Source of the DNA: Hyalella azteca
Lineage: Eukaryota; Arthropoda; Malacostraca; Amphipoda; Hyalellidae
DNA: 64,000 nt
Assembly (NCBI RefSeq): GCF_000764305.2
Contig: NW_025944007.1
Coordinates: forward strand, 20,779 to 84,778
Reading direction: 5' to 3'
Positions 53,264 through 64,000 of this stretch are shown here, one piece after another. How positions within the stretch are numbered: the first letter of the stretch is position 1; the number at the start of each line of letters is the position of its first letter. The translations under genes and the position numbers were made by a program. The notes under the pieces were generated by a model. The model worked only from the letters and a program-made list of their open reading frames with translations, had not been told where the DNA came from and did not search any database.

Positions 53264-53409
53264 ATTTGTATGCCCGGCTTCATATTTACCTTCCTAGCTG
53301 ATGTTCCGTTGCCTGCTTTCATGGCATCACCGACGTCCATCCTGAGTCTGGAACATGACTGCAAAAAATATTTTTGTTTCTTATTTTTTGAAACTTCCTC
53401 ATTTCTTGA

Positions 53410-54625
53410 TATTAAATTTTTATTACAACGCTTCTCTTTAACTTCACTTCTTGTCGTTTATTTGTTTGTCTGTCTGCTACAAATCTTATAATCGACATTT
53501 AACACACTTCTACCTGACCAAGTGATCCGAAATTTTGCACAATTGCGTGAAGTCAGAAACAATGCATGAATCAATTTACAGAATAAATTATTTTAATAAC
53601 AGAGAAAAATATTATATATTAAAAAAGTAAAAAATAATTTTTTAATATATAAAAATAAGATAATAAATTAATTGTACATGTTGTGAACGCAACATTTGTC
53701 TTAGGATAGTAGCTTAGTCCTGCGGTCTTGCGAAACCATTTCGTTCATTCGTCATGTGTCAGCTGCGTAGTAAACACCAAACTAAGATCAGGAACGAATT
53801 TTGTTGAGCTTTTTACTTCTCTTGTTTGAACATTTCTTTGTTGTTTAGAAAGCCTTTGAAATTACGTCAATATTTTCGAATATTGTTTATAAGTTCAATA
53901 ACCATTTTTCTTTGAATAAATTTTGTATTTGTACCGTTTTCTTTCCAGAAACCGTGTCTTCTGGGAATATAAAGCACAAATGAACCCATGGATGCACGCG
54001 TATTCAATTAATCCTGCCATAGATAACAGTTGCGCTGAAAAGCACGAAATAGTCCGCAACAGTACATGTGTATCATCGGAGATACTAGACTCTTTAGAAG
54101 TGTTGTCTTTAATAATATGCGTTTAAAAAGTACTTTTTAAAGACAACACTTCTTAAGAATCCAGTGTCTCCGGTGTTACACATGTACAATGAATTTCTAA
54201 TTTTAATATGAAATATTAGGAAAATTAATTTTTTAATTTTCTTTTTAAAATTAAAAAAAATCAAATTGTTCAAAATTATTTATTCTGTCAATTGATAAAT
54301 GCAGTGTCTCCGACTTTACGCAAATATGCAAAATTTTAGATCGATTGGACAGGTAGAAGTGTGTTAAATATCGATTATATAAGTTATGGAGCAAACAAAA
54401 TTATTTTTTTTAATTTTTTTTTTATCAAAAATAAAATGTTTTAAATTTTCCGAATTATTTTATTCTGTCAATTGATTCATGCATTGTCTCCGACTTTACG
54501 CAAGTTTGCAAAAATTTCAGGTCGATTGGAGAGGTTGAAGTGTGTTAAATATCGATTATAAGATTTGTAGCAAACAAACAACAAGAAGTAAATTTAAAGA
54601 GAAGTGTTGTAAAAAGTAAATTTTA
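53410..54625. mobile_element. About 1.2-kb foldback element with long inverted ends
   Basis: 53425-53600 and 54460-54615 are inverted copies. Shared blocks, read inward, are AGAGAAGYGTTGTAA, ACAAGAAGT, ATAATCGA-ATTTAACACACTTC, AAATTTTGCA, AAAGTC and AATGCATGAATCAATT. A third, partial copy lies at 54280-54375 in the same orientation as the right one. The centre holds a separate imperfect inverted repeat with arms of about 50 bp (54062-54110 and 54138-54187). No protein is encoded. Confidence 0.7.
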
Positions 54626-54837
54626 AACGCCCATTATTTAATAATCAAGCGCATCACTCAAAGTAGCCATGACATATTACGAGTATTCAAGGAAACACAC
54701 ATTTTTAGATATATGTTTTTTTTTTAGGTAAACGGAGCTGATTATAGTTTGCTTGAAGCTGAGCTGGCTGGTAGATGAGAGCAGTAGGCAGAAACATGCG
54801 TAGGGTTGACTTGCACCGGTCACTAAATTAGAGTCAC

Positions 54838-55150
54838 TAATATATGTGACATGGCCCAGACTAATATATGCCACATGGCCCTGACTAATATATGCGACAT
54901 GGCCCAGACTAATATATGCGACATGGCCCAGACTAATATATGAACATGGCCCAAACTAATATATGCGACATGGCCCAGACTAATATATGCGACATGGCCC
55001 AGACTAATATATACCACATGGCCCAGACTAATATATACCACATGGCCCAGACTAATATATGCCACATGGCCCAGACTAATATATGCCACATGGCCCAGAC
55101 TAATATATGCCACATGGCCCAGACTAATATATGCCACATGGCCCAGACTA
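54838..55150. repeat. 24-bp minisatellite (CATGGCCCAGACTAATATAT)
   Basis: About 13 units. Being a multiple of three, it stays open on both strands (HMAQTNI, WAMSHILV), which is not coding. Confidence 0.95.
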
Positions 55151-58100
55151 TATACAGTCTGCCGGCTTCCGTAACTTCGGCTTCAGTTATTGCAGTTTAT
55201 AGTTTGCTCTTTATGTCCCATAGAGGATCTAACAAAGAGCGTGCGAAGTGATGAATGAAGTTAAATCACTTATTCACCTTATGTCAGCTCTCCGTTACAG
55301 ACGAAAAATATTTATCACTCTCCAATACAATAGTGATTTCAGCAACAATGATCGCTTCCTCAGCAGGATTCGGAGGTCAACCGAAATATTCCGAAAGTTG
55401 TTGTTGACAGGTTGAAGGTGATGAAAAAGTTCGCGATATCCAGAAATAAGTTTCTCCGTTCTGAGCACAAATGTAAATAGCATATGCATCAACGACGATT
55501 CGGAGTGATTGTGGGGTAACTGCCGTACGTTACCCGCACAGTGAGGAAATTACAAGATCGGATATGAATCGGACTGGATCAAGTGAATTTATTTGATACG
55601 GCAAGGAATTCAGAAATGGCAACAATAATAATAGTAATAATAGAAATAATACCCTTGGCAACGTGGGAACCTGTTCGAGAAGTATGTCTTATAAGTAACT
55701 ATGATGAGGCAAATAATAGTACAATATAACCAGTTACGCATATAAACACAGAAACTTATCTTAGAGACCTAAATCTTAACTAACCTGCTGTTGTGGATCG
55801 GCTGGGCTATACTGACTAAGGGACAAACTAGAACGCGAAGTAAACTTTCTAACGGTGTTGCCAAGGCAGAGGAAAAAGAATATATTTATTAAAAGTCATA
55901 ATTTCTAGGTTCGCTACATGATGATAACTGTATATTAAAAACCAAAATCTTGATTAATTCAAATTGTTGTTCATGACAATATAGCAATATTCAGAAGCAG
56001 TCAAATTTGTTTCAATACCATACGATCTTCGACATATCCATTGTACTCGTCATTATGGATTTCCGGGCGGCCTTTCCGTGTTTAATAGGTAAATTACGCG
56101 CACAAAATGCAAATACGAGAAATTTACTCACATTATTACCTGTCATACGAGCTATAAGTTTGAAGAATATGTCATTCACTAAATTCGCACCTGGCAACTA
56201 CTCGAACGCAGCACAAATATAAATAGCATATGCCTGAACTGTGGCTATGAACAGATAACCCTCACTGTCAGCAACAGATGCTTAACAATAAAAATTATTG
56301 ATCGGGAAACTCAACACTTGATCGGTCGTCAAGAATTGAGACAAACTAAAAATAATTTCTTATCATGCTGTATTATATAATAATACGGGTGTAATCATAT
56401 TATGATAATTATAATCAATGACAAATATAACTTCACTGAGACATATAAATTTTCTATAATTAACTCCCATTAAAAACATGCTAATTTTTCGAGATGAAAT
56501 CGAAATTGGGGGAGGGGGGGGGGGTTGCAGCAGTGGACCGCAAATTTAACTCGTAAATACTCCCTAAAACCAACGCTCAGCCTCAACATGCAATAACTAC
56601 ACGCAACAGCAGAGTCAGAAACCGCACACTACGCTGGAACACTAATTCAGACAACTGATTCAGTCAGTGAACACTGAACACTGTCATTCAGTAATGATAC
56701 CAACGCCGTAGGTCTCAGCCAATGCTTAAGAATTCAAGCTAACAAGCAAGCAGTTCTACAGGCAATGCTGGCTCCGGCATGCGCCCCAAAAAATTGTCGG
56801 CATTTTTCATATAAAGTCTGCGGCAAATATACCTAATATTTTAATACCTCATATCATGGGTCAACCGAAAATGACAGCCGTATTCAGTTTTTCATGAAAT
56901 TCCTCAACGCATAACGAGAAAAAAACCCTGAAATGTGATGTATATAACCATATCCCAATTTCAACACATTCAATATTATAAAACCTTGAATAATAAAATA
57001 GAAATTGCATGGGCAAGGGAAATTATGGCTATTTGCTCTACCAGAAGGATCGGATATAAAGCATGAGAAAAACATTTACTAATTAATTAAAAGAGGCACA
57101 AGTTATTGTTTCTTGCCACTTCTACGTTGCTATCTATAATTATTGCAGGTGAATGAAATACTTCAAGATGTTTGAGGCGCTACAAGCCTCGAATCATGGG
57201 AAAGAGTAATTAATCAAATCAAGTTATTCATCGATATCGAAATCATGAAGTAATCTAAATGATAAGGTAATCTAAATGATAAAATAATCAAAGTGATAAA
57301 GTAATTTAATGATAAAGTAATCTTCATGATAAAGTAATCTAAATGATAAAATAATCGAAATGATAAAGTTATCTAAATGATTAGGTAATCTGAATGATAA
57401 GGTAATATGCTTTCAAAAACCAAGTTAATTCAGTAAATAACATACAACAAAAACTTTTATTCCTGCTATAATTTTCCAACGGGCGAATTTTCTAAAACAT
57501 ATGAATTCCCTCCGCACAACCTCCGCACAATTATACCATACTGGATAAGGGATTTCCAATAAGTTATATGAACCATTTTTATGCTCGGAGTAAAACTTAA
57601 TTCGTTTAATTTCTCATGTGCAGAAGACAAAAGCGTTTCATTGGAAAATTTATTAACGTGGCATTTATAATCTCTGCCAGGGGGGCGGCCGTAGCTGTGT
57701 TACACATGGGATTCTATAAGCAGGGTTTTTTAAATACTAACCAAGGACGCGTGCTGTTCAAGTGAAATGTGACGTTGTCAGAAAAGTTTTACATGAAACA
57801 AAGACTAAAAGTTTCAACTTAACCTTCTTCACTGAGTTCGTATCCTTTTAGGATTGTTAATCGATAGGTTTTTGTGTTTCGATTCAGCGTTGCTCAGAAT
57901 TTAATCTCTTTCGTGGGTATGTTGATTTTTACTGCTGATAGTATTTGTATTTTATAAAATTTTTTTAACTGATGGTGGCGCTGGTCTTCAAAACGTTTTC
58001 AATGCAATGAATTTATTTTGCGTTTTCTTGGCTTTCAAATGGTTGCAAGGTATACCGTCCTGCTGTGTCGGATATTTATAACTTAATCAGCCATTCTCTT

Positions 58101-58309
58101 CCAAAATTTAAACCACTTCGTTTACAGTGCTTTATTTTATCGACGATTTCTCTGCTAACGTTTTCATAATATGAACATAAATTTTAACCTTTATCATAAA
58201 GAAACAATGTTCATTTGAAATATATTGTACGTACATATTTGTAGTTAATGACCAGAGATTCATTGATTAAAATTTTCAAGATCAAACAATATTCTCCAGA
58301 TGACGTTGG
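55151..58309. other. AT-rich stretch without recognised gene
   Basis: It holds a G-run (56508-56524) and a 17-bp degenerate repeat of AATCTAAATGATAAAGT (57245-57410). No coding frame over 75 codons and no recognisable domain. Confidence 0.4.
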
Positions 58310-58830
58310 TTGACAAAAATGCAGTTTCAATGAAGTAATTTAATTTATTAACGACGTTTCGAATACAACATCATTCATTTTCAAGTTATAGGAAGCATTG
58401 AATACTGAAATTTTGGCGGAAATAAGTACATGATACACGTAAATATGATACAACACGAAAATTTGGAACGGTGAAAATAATTCCGAAACAATCTCAAAGT
58501 TCAGAAAGTCCGGTAGTTATGAGATGAGTAGCTGGAGTCCAATCCGTAGAGATGAGGGCTTCAGCTATCGTCGGTCGAATATTTCGGGCCACTGCACGAT
58601 GACGAAGCTGGTGGCTCCTCCAGCACAGTGGAAGTTGTTGTCAAGGGTGTCAGCCTGTTGAATTTATCACGGATCTTGAGATGAAGTTGCTCAATTGTAA
58701 TACTCAGAGACCTGGTCTGGTTGCGAGCTTGTCTCAGGTGGTGTAAACACCCTTGAAAACTTCACGATCTTGAAAACTTTAATCAGTGAATTGACTGAAT
58801 TCTCTGGTCATTAACCACTCGTGTCTAAAC
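58310..58830 (-). mobile_element. Penelope terminal-repeat copy, second site
   Basis: 58340-58525 in reverse complement is homologous to 19936-20115 (TTGAAAATGAATG, ATTCGAAACGTCG, ACTACCGGA). Further right, a minus-strand frame of about 60 codons (HHLRQARNQTRSLSITIEQL and KIRDKFNRLTPLTTTSTVLE, 58745-58560) may be part of the same element. The AATTCTCTGGTCAT segment at 58798 also recurs at 20189. Confidence 0.5.
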
Positions 58831-59191
58831 AATCTTATTCTGCTATCTTATTCTAATTTGTACATATGGCGATGCTAGCACGAATAAAATTTTACGTTGA
58901 AGCGAAAGTTACATGTTCATGATTTGGTATGGCGTTCAATTCAAGACCTCGCCTTGATGAAATCCAACGGCGCCCCTGGAAATAGCTTACTATTCTTATT
59001 ATTGTTTCTCGAGTTTAACTGAACGGGTAATTTGGGTTGCATATTTAGTTTATTTCTTAGATTTATGGTGATTCATTTATTTTATATCATGAATTTATTT
59101 ATTTATTTATTAAAAATGTATCTTTACTATTAATTTGGTTTATTGATTTATTTATCGTATTTATTTACCACAGTTAGTTGACATTCCTATA

Positions 59192-60630
59192 CAGGGTTCG
59201 CCATATTTATGGCAACGCATGTTTTTTGTTATTTCTCAATGAAACAAACAAATGCATTGTTTTTATTGGATGAGCTAGTAGCCAAGAATTACCTAAACAA
59301 TTCTCAGACATATTTATTCAATATGACCCCCCTTATTTTTAATGACGGCCTCCAATCTACGCGGGAAAGCCTCACAGGAGACACGCAGCATTTCTTGAGG
59401 GATCAAGTCCCATTCTCGTGTCAATTTAGATTTCAAACTATCCAAAGAATCATGAGGTGTTCTGCAGACCCTCTCTAAAATAGCCCAGACAGTAAAGTCG
59501 AGAGGATTCAAATAAGGGCTTCTTGAGGGCCATTCATTTTTAGCGCATTTTCTCATTTATGGAAAAAATGCACTATTGTGCTCGCCATGTCCGTCTGTCT
59601 GTCTGTCCATCTGTCCGTCCGTCCGTGACCTCAAGTCTTCGTCGACGAGAAAATGCGCTCTCTGTCACTCACTGCAGTGAGTACTGAGTTATATTTTTCT
59701 AATGAACGCTGGGATGTGACCCTGAATCCAGTTTTGGGTCATGCTTGAGCCATGTGATGGGGCAGAGTCTTGTTGAGAACTCCATGGTGAGCCGTTGAAG
59801 CGTTTACGGGCCCAAGGCAACAACACAGCTTCCAAAATGTCCGAAATGTATCGCTGACTGTTCAATTTCACTCCTGAGGGGACAAAAACGAGTGGGGACC
59901 TCCCAGTGGCGGTTACCGCGGCCCAAACCATCACGGACATGGGATTTTGACGTCGTGTTGCTGTTCTGGTTGCCACAGATACATCCCGACTCCAAGCTCT
60001 GTCATTTTGACGGTTAACGCTTCGTTAAATGTCAAATTTTTTCTCGTCACTGAACACCAATTTGGGCAGCGTGCCATCCTCAATGAGATCCAGAATGTGC
60101 TGGCATCTTTCGAGCCGCATTCGTTCATGACGGTCTGCTAGTTCATGCCTTGTTTGCATCTTGTAAAGGAAGGTTTTGAGGTCATCTTTGAGGACTCTAC
60201 GCATTGATGTCTGACTGGCTCCTGCTTCTGCAGCCAATTTTGAAGCTGAACGACGAGAGTTTCTCCACAACTTCTCCCTCGTGTTTTTGACCAATTATTT
60301 TGTTCGGACACTTCGTTTTCTTCATTGACCAGGTCGATTGCATGTTCCACCAGTTTCCTTGATTTTTTTTTTGCCACCTTCTACACAGTTTCACCACGAA
60401 TTTGGAGCTTATTTGCAATGACTGAATTACTCTCGCCCTTCTCATGAGGGGTTACAATTGCATTACTATCTACTGCCATAAGTAATAGTAATTTAGACAC
60501 CTTAGACTTCTGTAATATGAAATAGATGAATTAATAGATGATATTAGGCTTCATTATATAAGAAAAGTCTCCTAGAAACCAATTTATTTTATATAGCAAA
60601 CATCCGTTGCCATAAATATGGTGGACCCTG
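59192..60630 (-). mobile_element. Tc1/mariner transposon with complete ends
   Basis: It is flanked by TA on both sides (59190-59191 and 60631-60632). The inverted ends of about 30 bp read CAGGGTTCGCCATATTTATG and, from the right, CAGGGTCCACCATATTTATG. The minus strand carries a broken transposase. Near the start is ANKLQIRGETV, then SRRSASKLAAEAGASQTSMR and RHERMRLERCQHILDLIEDG. The first catalytic Asp is in VFSDEKKFDI, the second in SSQQDSAPSH and the third in SRSPYLNPLDFTVW, a DD-D rather than DD-E triad. There are several frameshifts, a stop near the N-terminus and a roughly 150-bp insertion at 59550-59700. Confidence 0.9.
59545..59700. mobile_element. Small insertion inside the mariner transposase
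   Basis: It separates GHIPAFIRK from NEWPSRSPYL in the transposase frame. It has an inverted pair GAGAAAATGCGC / GCGCATTTTCTC and a GTCTGTCTGTC / GTCCGTCCGTC microsatellite. AAAAAT-like bases flank both sides, so it may be a tiny MITE with a short target duplication. Confidence 0.5.
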
Positions 60631-60632
60631 TA

Positions 60633-62100
60633 TAAATAGCGCATGGTTGTTTCTTTGAAAGACTTACTCGATATTTATCCATTATTTCCGTTATCGCTGC
60701 ACTGGAGTTCCTAAACTGGTGATCAAATGTTCGATTCTGTATTCTGTTTATATTTCCGGCGACTGTAGTCCTTGGGGACAATTATAGGTAAAGTATCATG
60801 GATACCAGTATTATCATTTATAGGTATGCTTAAATTTCAAAGCCGCTTTAAAATTGTCAAGTGCAGTACAATAATGAATCTAAAAGCCGGGATATCAAAG
60901 TGAATCGCGTGAAACAATCTACTTTCCACCTTGCAAAATTTTGCTTAGCAGAATCAATCTGCTATTTACTTTACGAATAATTTAATGCTTGTTTACAATG
61001 GAAATTTCAATCGATTATTTCCTATCAAGATATTCATGCTAGAAACCAACTAATGAATTTTAATTAGGGTAAATATTTTCACGGATATCTTGCCTCTGTT
61101 CGTGGTGTGCATCAATTCCTATTCTAATTAATAATTTAACGCGATTACCTCTTATAAAATCTATCACAATGTTATTAAAAATTTATTCAATAAATCACTA
61201 GAGGCAACACATGTTGTTTTGATTCAATATATAGCGTCCGCTAGGAGCAAAATTAATGTTTCCTGATAACGAATGCGTTCATACATGATATATCTACATA
61301 TTTTGAACCACAAATTTCTAGTTTTTAGTATGAATAGTAAGTCTATTGTGTAATAAAGTACTGAAATTAAAATAAGATAATTAGAAAAACTTTAGGATAT
61401 CACTTAGGCATAAAATAAGTTGAATCACTTGTAAAATATGCAATTTTAAATTGGATTTGAGTTGTATTTCGGATGATGCTGCAGTAATTAACGGGGAATA
61501 AATCACATTAATCAGCGTATACATATATTTCCATCTCAATCGGGTTAAAGGCTATTTATCGTATACATTTGTCGGGATAAAGGCTATATCCTCGTATAGA
61601 TTTAGTCGGGATAAAGGCTATTTTCTCAACAATATTGCAACTGCAATGATGAGACCCGCCTGAGCAGCGAACTTCGCCCTAACAATGTTAGCTTCGACTT
61701 AGTAAGGTTTGCTTCAACTTGGCAATGTTAGCTCTCTGATGATGACGTCTGTTTAGTCCTATTCAATTAAGGTTTGTTCCAATAATGAGAGCATTGAATT
61801 GATAATTGAAGCTTCGCTGTACTAAAGGAGGCATCAACTAATAATAGTAGCGTGGGCGTAATGATACATATAAGCAGAGATTCAATATTTTCAACTTTTT
61901 CTGCACAAGTTTTCTTCATCCATGCCTTGTAATAGGAACGTCATACACCGATGCTTGGTTACTGCAGTTCTTATGTTGCTAATTTTTCCTACCTCCTCAG
62001 CGTCCCATTCACCAAAAGTTACTGAATCACGATAACTGTTTGCCCTCTAAATTTGTTAAGTATACGAGAAGAGTCACCGAGATTATTAGTCCTGCCACTC
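60633..62100. other. AT-rich stretch
   Basis: 60787-60830 (AAAGTATCATGGATACCAG) is a fragment of the family A MITE seen at 7386 and 11601. 61545-61625 has three units of GTCGGGATAAAGGCTAT. No gene recognised. Confidence 0.4.
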
Positions 62101-62152
62101 ATTAGCCTTAGACCTTCTTCCCTCCTCCACTTCTGGGATCTCTCAAAGTCCT

Positions 62153-62353
62153 GGTGCTGCAGAGCTCTAAAAAGAAACAGACTAAAGACAGAGATGAGAG
62201 AATGCAGAGGATGAAGAAGGCCCCCGACATGTGGTCTATGGACAGTGGCACCGGTCCGTTTTCTCCTCCGGACTTCTTTTCATTGCCGAGGTCCTGGCTT
62301 TCTTCATCAGATTTGTGTTCACGTGTCTGCGGCAGGATAAAAAGATTTGGCTA
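62153..62353 (+). pseudogene. Possible orphan exon or gene fragment
   Basis: An acceptor-like TCCTGGTGCTGCAG is followed by an open frame SSKKKQTKDRDERMQRMKKA, then MWSMDSGTGPFSPPDFF, with more GC than its surroundings. The overlapping frame reads a hydrophobic FSSGLLFIAEVLAFFIRFVF. I see no partner exon, start or domain, so this is only a suspicion. Confidence 0.2.
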
Positions 62354-62377
62354 GGTCTGGAAATGTTTTTTGAGGCA

Positions 62378-62545
62378 AGTGCAATGCAGAGATATTATGT
62401 GAAGTTGATACAGTTCCTAGGTGTTGTGAGGCAGGCGCAGTGCAGAGATATTATGTGAAGTTGATACAGTTCCTAGGTGTTGTGAGGCAGGCGCAGTGCA
62501 GAGATATTATGTGAAACAGATACAGTTCCTAGGTGTTGTGACATG
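62378..62545. repeat. 58-bp tandem repeat (GCAGAGATATTATGTGAAGT)
   Basis: Three units, the first slightly diverged. Confidence 0.9.
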
Positions 62546-62549
62546 TGAG

Positions 62550-63880
62550 GAGGCGAATAAAAATAAGAAGAAAAATATAATCATATCCTCATCGCTCCTT
62601 GTCCGCTTCTCTCGGGCTTGAAATGCAGCCTATAAACATATTGTAAGCTCAGCATGAGTCAGCTTCAGCCACCTTTTGTCACACTCTTAAGACATTATAA
62701 AGTCGGGAAATAGGTTCTAACCAGATTCTGGTTTCGATCATGTTGCCAAGCAGACCCAGAATAACTCTATGCCGAGTGTAGCAACTTCGTAGCGTTACCT
62801 GATTTTTGTTGGGATACTGAACAATATTATTCATTGTACTAAAACTTCATTATTCACAACATTCATGCCAAATGATAACAGGAAATATAAAGGAAAATAT
62901 ACGACACAGTAGCCACATTACAAGATTAAATTATTAATGCACACCTAATACACGCCCCAGCACGACACACTACAAACCAAGAGTGACTCGATCACCCTCC
63001 CAATCTTAAACATCAACTTTTTATAGAAATGCATAGAATGTAAAGTGTAAAGGAGTTGAGTTCTGGCAGTGATCGGGGACGCACGTAGTGTTTGCGGGTC
63101 CCAACTTTCTCACTTCTTACTATGCCGGTTTGACTTATCTCGCGTATTTTGTACCGAAACGATTTCAGTGAAAGGTTCAATGTTAGTGCAGTTCAATCAA
63201 AATTGTGCGAATAGTGAGAAAAACGGCTAGTACAAGTGTTTTATTCCCGACAAATTCTAGTGCGTGAAACGAGGGCAAGTTTTTGAAAACCCTCGGCGAC
63301 TGCCGGTAACCCGAGAACAATCGCNACTCCAGGTCACCTGCAACCAGGACGGGTTGAGATACAAACATGAATTCAACAATTTATTTATTCATAAACTATA
63401 CCGCTATAACAACGTTATATTCGACTATATTCTCAACGATATTATCAGCTATATATTCAGGAATAGCTTCAAGTTAATCGTAAGCTACTCGCAAGTTATT
63501 CTCAAATTAATAACAAGTTCAATAAAATTTCCTCAAAAGTTACACATAAGTTACTTACAGCTAACTCACACGGTACCAACACAATTCTTAGAGTTACCAA
63601 ATCTTTACTCATAAAATCCTCATAATTTGCTCATGATTTATTAAAAAACATACTAACAACCCCTCATGAAAACTTACACATACGCAACATACAACTTACT
63701 CACACGTTACTCACAAGATCCTAACAAACAACTAACGAGTTACTTAAAAGTTACCAACAACCCTTGAAAAATTGGGATGCGGGCGCGACTCTGCATCAGG
63801 CACCGCCCAAGACTCGGGGAGCGCGTAAATCAGCCGCTAATTTCAGCCTCGGCCGGGCAAGCAAAGTAGCCTCAAAAAAT
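62550..63880. other. Unassigned stretch to the terminal repeat
   Basis: No gene recognised. 63370-63770 is rich in TTACTCAC / AACTTACAC-type degenerate short repeats. Position 63325 is N. Confidence 0.4.
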
Positions 63881-63881
63881 T

Positions 63882-64000
63882 TGTCATACTCTCAGGACAC
63901 ACTTGTCATACTCTCAGGACACACTTGTCATACTCTCAGGACACACTTGTCATACTCTCAGGACACACTTGTCATACTCTCAGGACACACTTGTCATACT
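63882..64000. repeat. 23-bp minisatellite at the window edge
   Basis: Five units of CTTGTCATACTCTCAGGACA, continuing beyond the window. Confidence 0.9.

Noticed and set aside
54823..55251. Frames with repeated HMAQTNI or WAMSHILV
   Set aside because: 24-bp minisatellite translation.

Overview
The window looks like nuclear DNA of an arthropod, most likely a crustacean; an amphipod-like malacostracan is a guess, not a demonstration. It has split genes with GT-AG introns and codon phases that match across the introns. It also has many transposon types (CR1-like LINEs, a tRNA-derived SINE, hAT-type MITEs, Tc1/mariner, Penelope) and a very high density of minisatellites. Two assembly ambiguities are present: an N run at 31734-31861 and a single N at 63325.

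Three genes can be modelled. (1) Minus strand, 120-5044: a large Ser/Pro-rich protein whose small upstream exon carries an acidic DEIFFGP motif, resembling the mitotic microtubule protein GTSE1. (2) Minus strand, 13997-22906: a four-exon C2H2 zinc-finger gene (1482 codons, 15 fingers, all phases matching), with tandem repeats inside the coding sequence. (3) Plus strand, 33546-51920: a 20-exon gene for a secreted or membrane protein of the VWA7 (von Willebrand factor A domain-containing 7) family, with a signal peptide, the family signature QDFYAHSNWVELG, a degenerate VWA domain and a C-terminal transmembrane helix.

The VWA7-like gene is the most interesting part. Its TAG stop is followed in the same frame by a further 366 open codons (51921-53018), so stop-codon readthrough or removal of a 63-nt mini-intron is possible. 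Its exon 15 is frameshifted by an exact 10-bp tandem duplication. Many of its introns are filled with minisatellites that start at the 5' splice site; in three of them the repeat unit includes the exon end plus the splice donor, so arrays of potential alternative donors exist. At exon 7 these arrays stay in frame over eight units.

Region 5.9-12.6 kb is a transposon nest. Two CR1-like LINE copies are cut by several MITEs with 8-bp target duplications, one inserted into another. Because the LINE reading frame resumes after each insertion, boundaries can be placed to the base. A dimeric tRNA-derived SINE at 40.57 kb has a 3' tail matching the 3' tail of this LINE.

Region 26.7-33.5 kb is almost entirely a chain of different minisatellites, followed by a TATA/Inr-type core promoter candidate (32417-32450) and the VWA7-like gene. 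Downstream of that gene lie a 1.2-kb element with long inverted repeats (53.4-54.6 kb), a Penelope terminal repeat copy (58.3 kb), a Tc1/mariner element with TA duplications (59192-60630), and AT-rich DNA without a recognisable gene to the end.
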